From Pseudoips prasinana (Eukaryota; Arthropoda; Insecta; Lepidoptera; Nolidae): 64,000 nt of DNA. The stretch spans positions 31,160,001 to 31,224,000 of the forward strand of contig OX621255.1 in the NCBI GenBank assembly GCA_951640165.1, written 5' to 3'. The notes under the pieces are model-generated. The model was not told the origin of the DNA. It saw only the letters and a list, made by a program, of their open reading frames with translations, and ran no database searches. How positions within the stretch are numbered: position 1 is the stretch's first letter; every line of letters begins with the position of its first letter. Shown in pieces: positions 1 through 9,827 of this stretch. A program made the position numbers and the translations under genes.

Positions 1-716
1 CATATCATATTTAATTTGGATTTCTGTGTAAATGTATCATTTATCAATAGTAGGTATGTGTTATATTTAACTAGGTTCAGAAGGTAGTATTTAGGTTTTT
101 CGGGTTGCCTATTTTCACTTAAAGATCTATAGGATCACTGACACAGTGACATGACACAGTGACATGACACAGTGACATGACACATGACACAGTTAACAGC
201 TCACGTACAAATCTAAATCTGATCTATAAATGCTTGACTGCAAAACTGGTTTGATTTCTGAATATTGCTTTATTTGCTGTCGGTCACTGTAGACATTAGA
301 TAACAGTTTGTAAGCCGTGCTAAAACGTTATAGGTAGATTGAATAAGTCAGATCCAAGGGAAACTGAATTATTTCATTGAAAAATGTCACATTTTTTAAA
401 TGGTCATATAAAGACCTCGGATTTAGTTTTTTTTTGTCTTTATCAACTCCCACACTAGAAAAGTGAATGCCTGTGAATGTAATTGCGGCAATGGTGGCCA
501 GTATCAACGGATACTAGCCATGTGCACCAGACATATTATACTAAGAAATTGCTCTACTCCTTCATTATCATGATGGGGCGAAGCTACCTGACATAACTTC
601 TTCAGTCGTGGCAGCGTCCAGATCAGGTGCCAGACAGCATTACATGGCCCTCTGAGGCACGGTGCTATAAGACTGGTTTTCTCTTGACTCCGGGTACCTG
701 CTGAGAACTTACATTT
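1..716. other. No gene seen; AT-rich, one short minisatellite
   Basis: No coding region is supported here. The only structure I see is the 13-bp minisatellite at 141-179. Short open frames around 504-749 have no recognisable domain. Confidence 0.5.
141..179. repeat. 13-bp tandem repeat, three units
   Basis: Three consecutive copies of ACACAGTGACATG (141-153, 154-166, 167-179), followed by a shortened unit. Confidence 0.9.
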
Positions 717-808
717 GCTTGTACTATAGAAATCAGATAACGGATACATATACTTTTCTTATTAAAGAAAAGTATATGTATCCGTTATCTGATTTCTATA
801 GTACAAGC
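717..808. repeat. Perfect 44-bp inverted repeat with 4-nt loop
   Basis: The arm at 717-760 is the exact reverse complement of 765-808, separated by ATTA. The right arm runs into the 3' half of SINE family A (TAGTACAAGCTCTGCTTAG). The left arm is therefore an inverted copy of the start of that half, as a fold-back or inverted duplication would leave. Confidence 0.95.
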
Positions 809-875
809 TCTGCTTAGTTTGTGATCAGATGGCCGTGTGTAAATAATGTCCCAGGATACTATTATTATTATTATA
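771..875 (+). mobile_element. SINE family A, 3' half
   Basis: Shares the motif series TACAAGCTCTGCTTAG, GATCAGATGGCCGTGTGT and AATGTCCCAGGATA, then (ATT)n, with the copies at 18,985-19,225 and 26,019-26,280. The tRNA-like head lies just downstream at 943-1,087 in the opposite orientation. Confidence 0.7.
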
Positions 876-942
876 TAAACAATAATTTCCAATTACTGAT
901 TTGCGTAAAAAAGGAATAAAATTCGAAGGTAAGTTCCCAGCA

Positions 943-1087
943 GGTACATACTTATATAAATAATTACACCCAGACTCAGGACAAACAGACATGTTCATGC
1001 ACCCAAATATCTGTCCTGGGTGGGAGTCGAACCCACGACCTCCGGCGTGACAAGCAACCATTTGCCAACCACGTCAACAGGCCCGTC
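943..1087 (-). mobile_element. SINE family A, tRNA-like 5' half
   Basis: On the minus strand it reads a tRNA-like head with an A box (GTGGTTGGCAAATGG) and a B box (GGGTTCGACTCC), then a body containing GGACAGATATTTG and CTGAGTCTGGGTGTAATTA. This is the usual architecture of a pol III-transcribed, tRNA-derived SINE. It is not a tRNA gene: no complete cloverleaf or 3' acceptor pairing is apparent. Confidence 0.75.
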
Positions 1088-1099
1088 AAAGCCCTGGAA

Positions 1100-1240
1100 G
1101 TAATAGATTATATCATACTACTATGCTTGGCAGACTGGTTGCCAATCGCAGTATAGTAGTCATAGTACGCCGCTGCCCGTCCTTTGATAGTATTACTTGG
1201 GACGACTTTTACCCCCCTCACGGGATGAGATGGGCTGGTT
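1100..1240 (-). repeat. Copy of the CCCATCTCATCCCGTG repeat
   Basis: The minus strand resembles 10,917-11,060 along most of its length (CATCTCATCCCGTG start, GGGCAGC, ACTGCGATTGGCAACC, GCCAAGC). Further pieces lie at 37,396-37,445. The 10.9-kb copy ends in an RTE-like (ATG)n tail, so this is probably LINE-derived. Confidence 0.55.
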
Positions 1241-1319
1241 ATATTCGTCACTGCCCCACACAGAGCTTGGCCAACTGACCACATCCTTACTATGTGTGTA
1301 CCTTTTCTTATTTATGAAG

Positions 1320-2221
1320 GGTGTCAATACTCAATACTCAATCATTTAATGCTTCCATAATGTATAACAGATGGTATAATCTTATAGTTATGTAACAATT
1401 ATGGACCCTGTCAGGCACAGCATAGTAGAAGAGAGGAAGAAGGCTTTTTGTTAATAATAAAAAGTTTAAGAATTTATGCTATTTATTTTTAAGAATTATA
1501 GTATGCCAAATTTTAATTTAAAAATGTCAATATTTAAAACGAAAAGATTATCAGATTAATAAATGTCAAGATCTATAGAATTATTTCTTTGAGTCCAAGT
1601 ATTCTTTTACAGTATAATAGCTTTTCTGTAATGAGAAAAGCTTTAGTTTTTTAATAAAAGTATTTTCCTTTTATTTTTTTTTAATTCTTCTGGAAGTTTA
1701 TAATAGACTTTTATTGATATGACCAACGGGCTTGTAGAGTGCATAGATAGATGGGATGATGGTAAATTTAATCTATTTCCATGCCTAAGTGTAAAAATAG
1801 ATTGTAAACCAAATTTTTTTTAAACAAATTGTCGTGATAAATGTTTTCTTAACTATCTAAGTTCTTTGAAGAAAGAAGGTAAGGTAATCCGAGAAGGATT
1901 ACCGAGTCCTCTATAGAAATATTTGTGAACCAAATTTTTTCACGAAGGCGGAGAGCAATTTGAGGCGGGTTAAAATAGATTCTTAGATCTACAAAATACG
2001 AATGGATTTCCAGCCAACTATTCTATTCTCAGTATTTTAATTTTCAGGTTACTGACATACTTGTTCGTACTGCTTTACACTATTGGTTTATTTTTGTAAC
2101 AGACAATAAAATATCATAAACAGTATTATTATTATTATAATTATTATTATATTCCAAGATAATAATAATAAATAAATAAATGAGTTATATTTCGGAAAAC
2201 AATAAAATTAAGTATTTATTC
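1320..2221. other. AT-rich, no gene seen
   Basis: No open frame with a recognisable domain. ATT/TAA-rich microsatellite-like sequence occupies about 2,115-2,185. Confidence 0.5.
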
Positions 2222-2407
2222 ACACTAATGTTATAAAGCTGAAAGTTTGTGACTGCGAGTGTGTATGTTTGTTACTTCTTCACGTCTAAACGGCTGGAGC
2301 GATTTTAATAAAATTTATGGTATGGAATTAGCTGACACCCTGGATTAACACATAGGCTACAATTTATAAAGTTTAACGCGGGTAAAACCGCGGGGCACAG
2401 CTAGTAG
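2222..2407 (+). mobile_element. Interspersed repeat ending GGGGCACAGCTAGT
   Basis: Starts near AATGTTATAAAGCTGAAAG, carries GTTTGTTACTTCTTCACG and AAACGGCTGGAGCGATTTTAA, and ends AACCGCGGGGCACAGCTAGT. A near-identical copy is at 25,287-25,475, and decayed or split copies are at 14,330-14,607 and 30,737-31,155. The CTAG end next to a GC-rich palindrome (CCGCGG) is compatible with a non-autonomous Helitron-like element, but the class is not settled by eye. Confidence 0.6.
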
Positions 2408-2449
2408 TTAATAAAGTAGAATTACGTTTTCGGATATTGATTCGCCAAT

Positions 2450-2541
2450 AATTTGTTACACTGGGCTTATTTACTTATATGACTTAGTTCTTAACTTTAA
2501 GAACTAAGTCATATAAGTAAATAATCCCAGTGTAACAAATT
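2450..2541. repeat. Near-perfect 45-bp palindromic hairpin
   Basis: 2,450-2,494 is the reverse complement of 2,497-2,541 with one mismatch (C versus A after ACTGGG). The arms are separated by only 2 nt. It lies directly upstream of a tRNA-like SINE head. Confidence 0.93.
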
Positions 2542-2544
2542 CTT

Positions 2545-2625
2545 ATTAAACTGGCCTGTTAGTCTCGTGGTTAGAGACCCGGACTGCTAAGCAAGAGTTC
2601 GTGAATTCGATTCCTATCTATGATT
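2545..2625 (+). mobile_element. tRNA-like SINE head
   Basis: Contains A-box-like TCGTGGTTAGAGACC and B-box-like GAATTCGATTCC at tRNA-like spacing. No clear body follows, so it is a truncated or decayed SINE and not a functional tRNA gene. Confidence 0.5.
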
Positions 2626-2983
2626 AATCAACAAGATGCAACAAATTAATATTAACTAAAAAGAAATCTGTTTATGAACACACAAAATAGTACATACAAT
2701 TTTTAGTTAGGAAATAAATAATGGAAAATGTAGACTGAAATTATAAGACGTTAAATGTTGCTTTTGTAAAACCGTGAAACGACTCATAGAGAAATAGACT
2801 TTTGACTTTATGAGACTAAAACTGTTTTTATTTTACAAAGAAGATTTTCGGAATAGATAATTATATGAATTAAAAGAATTTTATAGAATTTTTAAAAGTA
2901 CTTACTGTTATGGAGCGAACGACCCTTTGACACCAACTAGGTCGCGCGTGGATTTATATATTGTTGACAGAAATACAAAAAAA

Positions 2984-3532
2984 AACCGGCCATGTGCAAG
3001 TCGGACTCACCCATGAAGGGTTCCCTAGCAGCAAGTATTTCAGTTGATTAATTGAAAGGTAAATCGCGGTTTACGATTTATGACGTATTAAAAAAATAAC
3101 TACTTACTAGACCTCGTTCAAACCAATTTTCGGTGAAAGTTTGCATGGTAATGTACATCATATATTTTTTTAGGTTTATCATTCTCTTATTTTAGAAGTT
3201 ACAGGGGGGGGGGGGGGGGGCACTCATTTTACCCCTTTGGAAGTGTCTCTCGCGCAAACTATTCAGTTTAGAAAATAATTATATTAGGAACTTCAATATC
3301 ATTTTTGAAGACCTATCCATAGCCCCTAAAATTATTGTTCTTTTTCTATTTTTGTGTGAAAAACTTAATGTGGTTCACAGAATACATCTTCTTACCAAGT
3401 TTCAACAGGATCATATTCTTATAGTTTCGGAAAAAAGTGGTTGTGACATACGGACAGACAGACAGACAGGCATGGCGAATCTATAACGGTTCCGTTATTT
3501 GCCATTTGGCTACGGAACGCTAAAAATTGTTA
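2984..3532 (+). mobile_element. Dispersed repeat, ACCGGCCA start to TACGGAACGCTAAAA end
   Basis: Begins with an A-run, ACCGGCCATGTGCAAGTCGG and GAAGGGTTCC. It contains the simple repeat (GACA)n at 3,460-3,477 and ends TTTGGCTACGGAACGCTAAAAA. I recognise this layout as a very common lepidopteran interspersed repeat. A run of 17 G lies inside at 3,204-3,220. Confidence 0.55.
3204..3220. repeat. G17 homopolymer
   Basis: Seventeen consecutive G residues on the plus strand inside a dispersed repeat. Potentially G-quadruplex forming and prone to assembly or sequencing error. Confidence 0.9.
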
Positions 3533-4013
3533 TCTGTAGAAATACAGAATATGAACTTTCAAATATGTTTTTTAAATGTAAAATGCTTCCATTGCATGAG
3601 ATAGTCCAGTTATTTATTGCAATTGAACAGTTCTGTAGCGAAGAATTTAAGATCCGGATAACTCGCACAAGGTCAAAGAGAAAATAAGGTGAAACAATTA
3701 TTTTACTAAAAGACATAAAAGTTATGTAGTCCCTAAACTTTATAATGTATTTGTCCTAGCCCTAATTACTAAAGTAAACCTTACCAAAACCATGTCTAAA
3801 AACGAAGTAAAATGTTTCTCTTAGGTTGTGTAACATTTCTGAACTGGACATTACAAAAGAGCGCCTTAATTAACATAAGAAAATTTTATAAAGTTCAAAC
3901 TACATTATCCAATAAACTGCTATGCAGTTTGGTGGGGCCTTTGTGCAACCGTGGACGTCTTTCGGCTGATAAAATGATCATAGCGCCGCACGCTGCTCGA
4001 TGCTTATTTTAAT
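3533..4013. other. No gene seen
   Basis: Short frames on both strands (62-68 codons) overlap each other and show no domain. I treat them as chance. Confidence 0.5.
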
Positions 4014-4385
4014 ACTTACTTACTTATCGTATGGGCAGTGGTTACACTAGTGTCAGAGTTGTTCAAGCCGCCCAGTAGGCCTCTGACATGGCTTAACGAC
4101 TGTTGTCTAATAACTACAACCGGGACCGATACCTTAACGAGCCCTCCGAAGCAGACGCTCTGAAATTAAACCACTTAGGCGGTCACCCGTCTATTGTTAG
4201 AATTTTCCCGAAATTAAAACACAAAAACTGTTCTTCAACAATAACTTTATTACATGAACACAATTTATCACTCTTAACAACCAACGCGCTTCGTAGCTCA
4301 ATAATCACGCGAGCCTAGTTACTTAACCTCGCCGATCGCTTACGAAACGGTGAGAGCATCTAGCTATGAGCGCCTCCTTATTTTA
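4014..4385 (-). mobile_element. 5S rRNA-headed SINE (SINE3-like), minus copy
   Basis: Read on the minus strand, the head has the 5S internal-promoter series CGAGGTTAAGTAACTAGG..CTCGCG, then ACGGGTGACCGCC. The first part (4,290-4,385) is separated from the GGGTGACC part (about 4,200) by ~90 bp of unrelated sequence, probably an insertion. The body reads GGTATCGGTCCCGGTTGTAG and GGGCGGCTTGAACAACTCTG, and the tail is (AAGT)n at about 4,014-4,025. It is derived from 5S rRNA and is not an intact 5S gene. Confidence 0.6.
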
Positions 4386-4394
4386 AATATGATT

Positions 4395-4570
4395 ACTTAT
4401 CTCAGTGCGTCACCGAAGCGCTAACAGCCAGTTGCTTTCAGCGGTCTGCAAGAGATCTATGAGGTAAAGCACCTAGGCACGCGGTTATTCTGTAGATGGG
4501 TGACCGCCAAAGTGGTTTAATTTCTAACCATCTCCGCTCTTCAGAGCTTAATCTGACGGTTCTGGTTTTG
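4395..4570 (+). mobile_element. 5S-headed SINE, plus copy, head part
   Basis: Contains GAGGTAAAGCACCTAGG, CGCGGTTATT and TAGATGGGTGACCGCC, which resemble the 5S A-box to C-box region, followed by AAGTGGTTTAATTT as in the neighbouring minus copy. Its likely tail is at 5,065-5,195, with a LINE relic between the two. Confidence 0.5.
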
Positions 4571-4664
4571 TTTTTAAATGATAGCAGGGCAAACGAGCAA
4601 GCGATCACCGCTATGGCATTACCGTTATGGTAAGTGATCACAGCGTCACCAGAGGGGATGCAAG

Positions 4665-5060
4665 TAGGTTATCAGCTTTGGAGACAGGAATAGGTTCGCT
4701 TCTTGAAGGTTTCCATGTCATACCGGATCGGAAATACCTCCGCGGTTAATTGATTCCACAAAGTGGAAGTGCCCACTGTGGTAGTAGACCATTCATCCAA
4801 ATGATATTTATGAAATTTCTAATTCTGGCGAGATGGTTTGAACACGTGTCGGAACGCTGCGGCAGGTATAACAGGTTGATAATATTACAGGTTGCGGCAG
4901 GGTGGTCTTTAGTCAGTAGGAGTCTGACAGAACTCTCCGCCTCCCCCAAAGCGGAGGTTATCCATGCAAGATTTTTCACCCCGATAAAAAAAAAACGTCT
5001 AAGTTCGAACAATTCTTCAGAACTCTCCTCGTGATAAAAGCGTTAAAGGACACACAGAGA
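4665..5060 (-). pseudogene. Jockey/CR1-type RT C-terminus, decayed
   Basis: In mixed minus-strand frames I can follow a typical LINE ORF2 end: ITRRVLKNCSNL, then HLARIRNFINII, LPQWALPLCG, and the terminal EVFPIRYDMETFKKRTYSCL before a stop. Frames change at least twice, so it is dead. It appears inserted within a 5S-headed SINE whose head lies at 4,395-4,570 and tail at 5,065-5,195. The clade is assigned only from the shape of the C-terminus. Confidence 0.5.
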
Positions 5061-5064
5061 GCCA

Positions 5065-5195
5065 CGTCTTTCTGAAGGGCAGGTGGTCGTCTTTAGAGAA
5101 CAGTCAATAAGCCACATCAGACGCGTTCTGGACGGCTTAAAAAACTCTAACAATAGGATATCCACTGCCCATACAATAAAGAAAAGTACTGCATC
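5065..5195 (+). mobile_element. 5S-headed SINE, plus copy, tail part
   Basis: Resembles the body and tail of the minus copy at 4,014-4,130: ACAGTCAATAAGCCACATC, GACGGCTTAAAAAACTCTAAC, CCACTGCCCATAC. Likely the 3' part of the plus copy that begins at about 4,395. Confidence 0.5.
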
Positions 5196-5908
5196 GCCTT
5201 CATCCATTTGCAGGAAATGGTCCTACAAAATGTATAGGAGGCTGGGGAACAATTTTAATTTTACTACTTAAATATTAGTTAAAGTTAAGTTAAACTTAAC
5301 AAATTCTTAACGAAGCTAAAATGTAATAATTACTTGACAATCTCAAGACAATCACGACTTACTCTACACGAATAAGCCTGTGTTACGCATTGTTTGTCCC
5401 TTTGTAATTTACAGATTTTACCGAGACAGAAGACCGTCGTTTAAATTCCTTGTTTGTCACAATAAAATGGATTAAATTTCGGTGGATGTGACAATTTTCG
5501 AGCCATCTAATCAGTGTGTTGACGTCCATAGCGTAATAATACAATTTACTCAATAAGAGTCTTGAAACAAATTGAGTCAAAAAGTTGGATTCCTCGTCTT
5601 GATATAAAAGAAAGATATACATAAGTAGCAAGCGATAAATGCACGAACAGGGCGAGAATTTGAACAGTTTATTTAATGAAAATATACAGAGCGCCATAAT
5701 CGTAAAAAACTTCGTTGACGTAGGCGTACACGGTAATAGACCTCTGGTGCTTACTTGAAACACCTTACCATCAAGTGACCCGCTTGTTAGTTTGTCTTAT
5801 TATTCTATAAATAAAATAGGCTGAGTTGTATACTGTAGAGCTGTAGGTTCCGAGGTAGAGCTGTTGGTTCCAAAGCTGAGCTGTAGTCTACCAAAGAGGT
5901 CCACAGGT
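5196..5908. other. No gene seen
   Basis: A 126-codon minus frame (5,383-5,763) has no recognisable domain and no conserved neighbour. I do not call it. Confidence 0.45.
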
Positions 5909-5964
5909 TGTAACAAGGAATCCTTATGGTGTGCTGACTCACACCATAAAGATTCCTTGTTACA
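5909..5964. repeat. 25-bp inverted repeat, 6-nt loop
   Basis: 5,909-5,933 pairs with 5,940-5,964 with one mismatch (24/25). The loop is CTGACT. Confidence 0.9.
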
Positions 5965-6430
5965 TTTTTGGTATGGAATGTGTATATCACCGAGGTATGG
6001 TGTAAACCCAGTATTCCACATTTTAACTTACCTAGTATGTCGATACCCAGCACCAGTAATACAGTAATCAATATTTAGTCTTTAGTTAAAACATTTATGT
6101 TTCTACGTTTCTCTGTTTTTACTTTTATCCAAATTTAAATGTTTATTTTTAGGTTAAGTTTAATTTGCATTAGTAGTATAGTATTAAGTATTGTTTCTTT
6201 TTTGTGTTTAGTATATTTTGTGACAATTTTTTTTTATGAATGTTATATACATCTGTAGAGATTTAACACCTAGTCTTAAACTCAATAATTTGTCATCTTC
6301 AAATGTTTAGTGTTAAGTTGATAATGTATCTATTATAATAAATTAATTAATAAATTAATCAATGTATCTACATATTAGATAAGAATGAAAAAAGATTTTA
6401 TTACGTACAAAATATAAATATCCCCCGACA

Positions 6431-6605
6431 TTTATCGTAGTGTATAGTATTCTACTAGTCTAGCCCTTTCATTTGATATCCATATTGAGGGAGTTATGGG
6501 AAATGAAATGTAAATTGCCATTATGCGATGGCGGCCATCTTGGATTGGAAATTTATCGTAATATATAGTATTTTACTAGTCTAGCCCTTTCATTTGATAT
6601 CCATA
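6431..6605 (+). repeat. ~117-bp tandem repeat, left block
   Basis: One full unit (TTTATCGTAGTGTATAG... ATTGCCATTATGCGATGG CGGCCATCTTGGATT) and the first half of the next. The array is cut at ...TTTGATATCCATA (6,605) by the LINE at 6,606-10,731 and resumes at about 10,732 in the same unit phase. Confidence 0.8.
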
Positions 6606-6634
6606 GTCAAATAGTCAAATAGTCAAATAGTCAT
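6606..6634 (-). repeat. LINE 3' terminal tandem repeat
   Basis: Three GTCAAATA units on the plus strand, then GTCATTTATTGG. On the element's sense strand this is CAATAAATGAC followed by TATTTGAC repeats, analogous to the 3' tails at 52,087-52,110 and elsewhere in the window. Confidence 0.85.
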
Positions 6635-6826
6635 TTATTGGTAAGATTTCTTACATGTCATGAAAATGTTTACAAAAATATATTAAATGTCTAAACAATG
6701 TCAAAATATGTCAAATCAAAAATACTATAAACTAAACTTGAGTCAAATACATAATAATTTGTTCAAAAACATAATAAAGAAAATAGGTCACAACATAGTC
6801 AGCAAGTCAAAATCATAAATTACATA

Positions 6827-8479
6827 TTATAATGTCAACATATTAGATTTGAAATGGATAAATTCATCAACGGAATAGAACGATTGCTCGATAAGCCACC
6901 GTTTTAACCGAGTTTTAAAACTCATTAAGGTTGGGGCACTTGATATGCTCAATGGTAGTTTATTATACACTGTGCAGCCCATAACATGAGTAGTTTTGGA
7001 TGTTTTAGTCAGTGTCCTCGGTACCGACGTCAGCTTATTGCTATGCCGTGTGCAATAGTTGTGTATCTCACTCCGCTTAGTATACAGGTCTATGTTTGCC
7101 CTTACGTACACTGCAACTTGGTACAGCACTATTGAAGGTAACGTCATGATACCCAATTTTTTAAAGTGAGGCTTTGCGGATACGTCTTGTGGTATATTAA
7201 CTATTGCCCGAATGGCACGTTTCTGCATTCTGAATGCTCGCTCCCAGTCTGCAGCGCGTCCCCAAAGCTCCGCACCATATTGGAGCAGCGAATGCACCGT
7301 AGCAAAATAACACGCGCGTACCTCTGCCACTGACACTATTTTACGCAATCGGCCGAGGGCGAAGCATGCACTCCCCAATCTTCCGCATATTTTATCAATA
7401 TGGTTATCCCACTTGAAGCACTTGTCAATCTCGAACCCTAAGAATGTAGTTGTTTCAACTTGCGCAATGCTCACTCCATTCGCCGATACCGTCAGAGGTC
7501 TTTGTGACCGGCCTGACAGTACAAAGTGAATGAAATGGGTTTTTGCTACGTTGAGAACAAGTCCATTCATACGGAACCACTGATCAAGCTGGGCAGCTGC
7601 TTTATTTAGCTTTTGCTCCAAATGATCGACCGTCTTCGCTGTAACTATGGCCGCGACGTCATCCGCGTACATTAGTATTTCAGCATCAGTTACGGTGTTC
7701 GGCAGATCATTTAGGAGCAACGAAAATAAAATATTAGACACCGACGAGCCCTGTGCCACACCTATCGTCGACTTTAATGGGTCTGATCTTTCCTTGCCCT
7801 TGCAACCCACCACCACTTGTGATCTGTCATGCAGCAACTCTGTCAATAGTGCATGTGACGGGCCATCCACTCCATAGTGCTGTAATTTTACAGCAATCAC
7901 AGCGCGGTCGGCCACGTCAAACGCCCTTGACAAATCACAGCATATCAAAGCTACCTGCTGTTGGTCCTCCTTGGCAGCTAGTACTTGGCGTATGAGTTCA
8001 CGGGTCAAAGTTGTGGTCGATCTACCTTCTCTGTAAGCATACTGTTTGTCCGTAAGGGCGTCTGTAGTCGTCAGAAACTTAATTAAGCGGGAACTTAGGC
8101 CGTTCTCGAAAATCTTTGCCACCGTGGGAATAATCGACACTGGCCTATAGTTATCGATGCAGTCCTTTTTCCCCTTACCTTTAAAAAGTGGTGAAATTTT
8201 ACTATTTTTCAATGGTGCAGGGAACTCACCTTCTTTCAAACATAAATTGAATAGATCGGCAAGGACGGGTGCTGAAGGTATAGCCGCTAACCTGATGAGT
8301 TTCATCGAAATACCATACGTGTCTTTCGACGGCTTAGGTGTGATACGCGTTATAATGATCTGGTACACCTCATCAGCTGTAAACGGATTCAACCGTAGTG
8401 AACGGTCAGCTGGACGGCTCACAGCATAGAGCTCATCTCTCACACGCTGTAAATCAGCACAAGGTAAGGTAAGCACCAC
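6827..8479 (-). pseudogene. LINE ORF2, reverse-transcriptase half
   Basis: A 550-codon frame carrying the second half of LINE ORF2. RT motifs in order: KISPLFKGKGK, YRPVSIIPTVAK, AYREGRSTT, CCDLSRAFDVADR, GVAQGSSVSNILFSLLLND, the catalytic MYADDVAAIV near residue 270, and a C-terminal region with RMQKRAIRAI and YNKLP. It is separated from the endonuclease half (8,454-9,827) by one frameshift near 8,455-8,480. The homologous intact ORF2 at 52,305-55,187 crosses the same point without a break. The product would prime reverse transcription of the element RNA at the nicked target. Confidence 0.9.
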
Positions 8480-9827
8480 AAGCAGTTACTGCTCCTAGAA
8501 AACGAGCATTCATAGCATCCAATGCAGATTTTTTCGAGTGGTACGGTTTCCCATCCACATCCTTAACAATATTAGTAAAGTCAAGACGGGGTGTGTTATC
8601 TTTTCCTATCTCCTTGTTCACTACAGCCCACATTGCCTTACATGTATTGTGAGAGTTTTTAATTAAATTTGAATAATGTCTAGATTTTGTGTCATAAATT
8701 AAATTGTCAAAATATATTTTCATGTCAGTAATAAAATTAGTTAGTATTATATTATTCGGATTACGCTCACTAATTGCAATGAAGTCAAACAATATTAATT
8801 TAAAATCCTTAACATCTGGCGTTACCCAAGATGAGTCATATTTAATTGTGTGGCTCACTTTCCGTAGTGGGAAACAAATGTCAAGCTTGTTTGAAATTAT
8901 ATTAATAATCGCGGTAGCCATCGTGAGGGGATTACTATTGCGCAACTTTATTTCATTCCAGTCTACACTATCAACAGACACAGCAAAGTTACGTTTGTTC
9001 TCTTTCGAAAACATTCGAATATAGCGGGGCATATTACGAGCATTGTTTTTTACACATAGTACCTCACTTTTAACTGCTAGGTGGTCACTCAAATGAGTTG
9101 TAACCGGTTCTGTGGTGATCGCACTCATCGACATGTTCGTGTAGACATGGTCTAAACAAGTGGTTGTGGATACTGTGATTCGTGTAGGGAAATCCACCTG
9201 ATTCGTCATATTATGGGCTGACAGAATGTCACTCAATCTTTTAACATCACTGTTTAAACCACCTAATGTGTTAATGTTAAAGTCTCCAACTATCACACAC
9301 TCAATGCCTAGATCGTCTATTTTATCGAGCAATCGTTCAAAATAATCTAAAAATAAATTACAACTAATCAAGTTCGTCCTATACACACATACAATGGTAG
9401 AATCATACTCTATTAGTTTTATTGCGGATATTTCGCAATATTGTTCAGTTGATAAGGCCACTAAGTCAAAATACTCAACACATTTAATGTTTTCACGAAC
9501 AAAAATACACGACCCACCGTGCATTACTCGTTTTCTACAAAAATATGAAGCTAATTTATAACCTTCAATATGAACACATTTTAAACTCATTTCCCCCAGC
9601 CAATGTTCAGACATCGCAAGTATATCGCACTTCAAATCACTATTTAACAGCACTTCAAGTCGCTGAGTTTTTTGATTTAGTGACGCAATGTTTTGATGAC
9701 ATACTATTAACCTATTCGTAACGGGCACATTCACAACATTGCTCGAATCATACGTGTTACCGCTGCGGCTCCGTCGCACTGTTGTGGGAACTGGTTTAGT
9801 TGGATGCGCCAGCGCCCCGCTCGACAC
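8454..9827 (-). pseudogene. LINE ORF2, AP-like endonuclease half
   Basis: A 457-codon frame with an apurinic-like endonuclease (EEP fold): motif I CHQNIASL, then SEHWL, HGGSCIFV, VCVYR, GDFNIN and TTHLSDHLAVK. It ends by frameshift where the RT half begins. The called start is GTG inside the last codons of ORF1 (overlap 9,796-9,827). No ATG precedes endonuclease motif I, so translation would need coupling to ORF1 or reinitiation. The role is to nick the genomic target. Confidence 0.9.

Noticed and set aside
1019..1060. tRNA gene
   Set aside because: B box and A box are present but no complete cloverleaf; it belongs to SINE A, which recurs in several copies.
5383..5763. 126-codon minus frame
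   Set aside because: No domain, no conserved neighbour, AT-rich composition typical of chance frames here.
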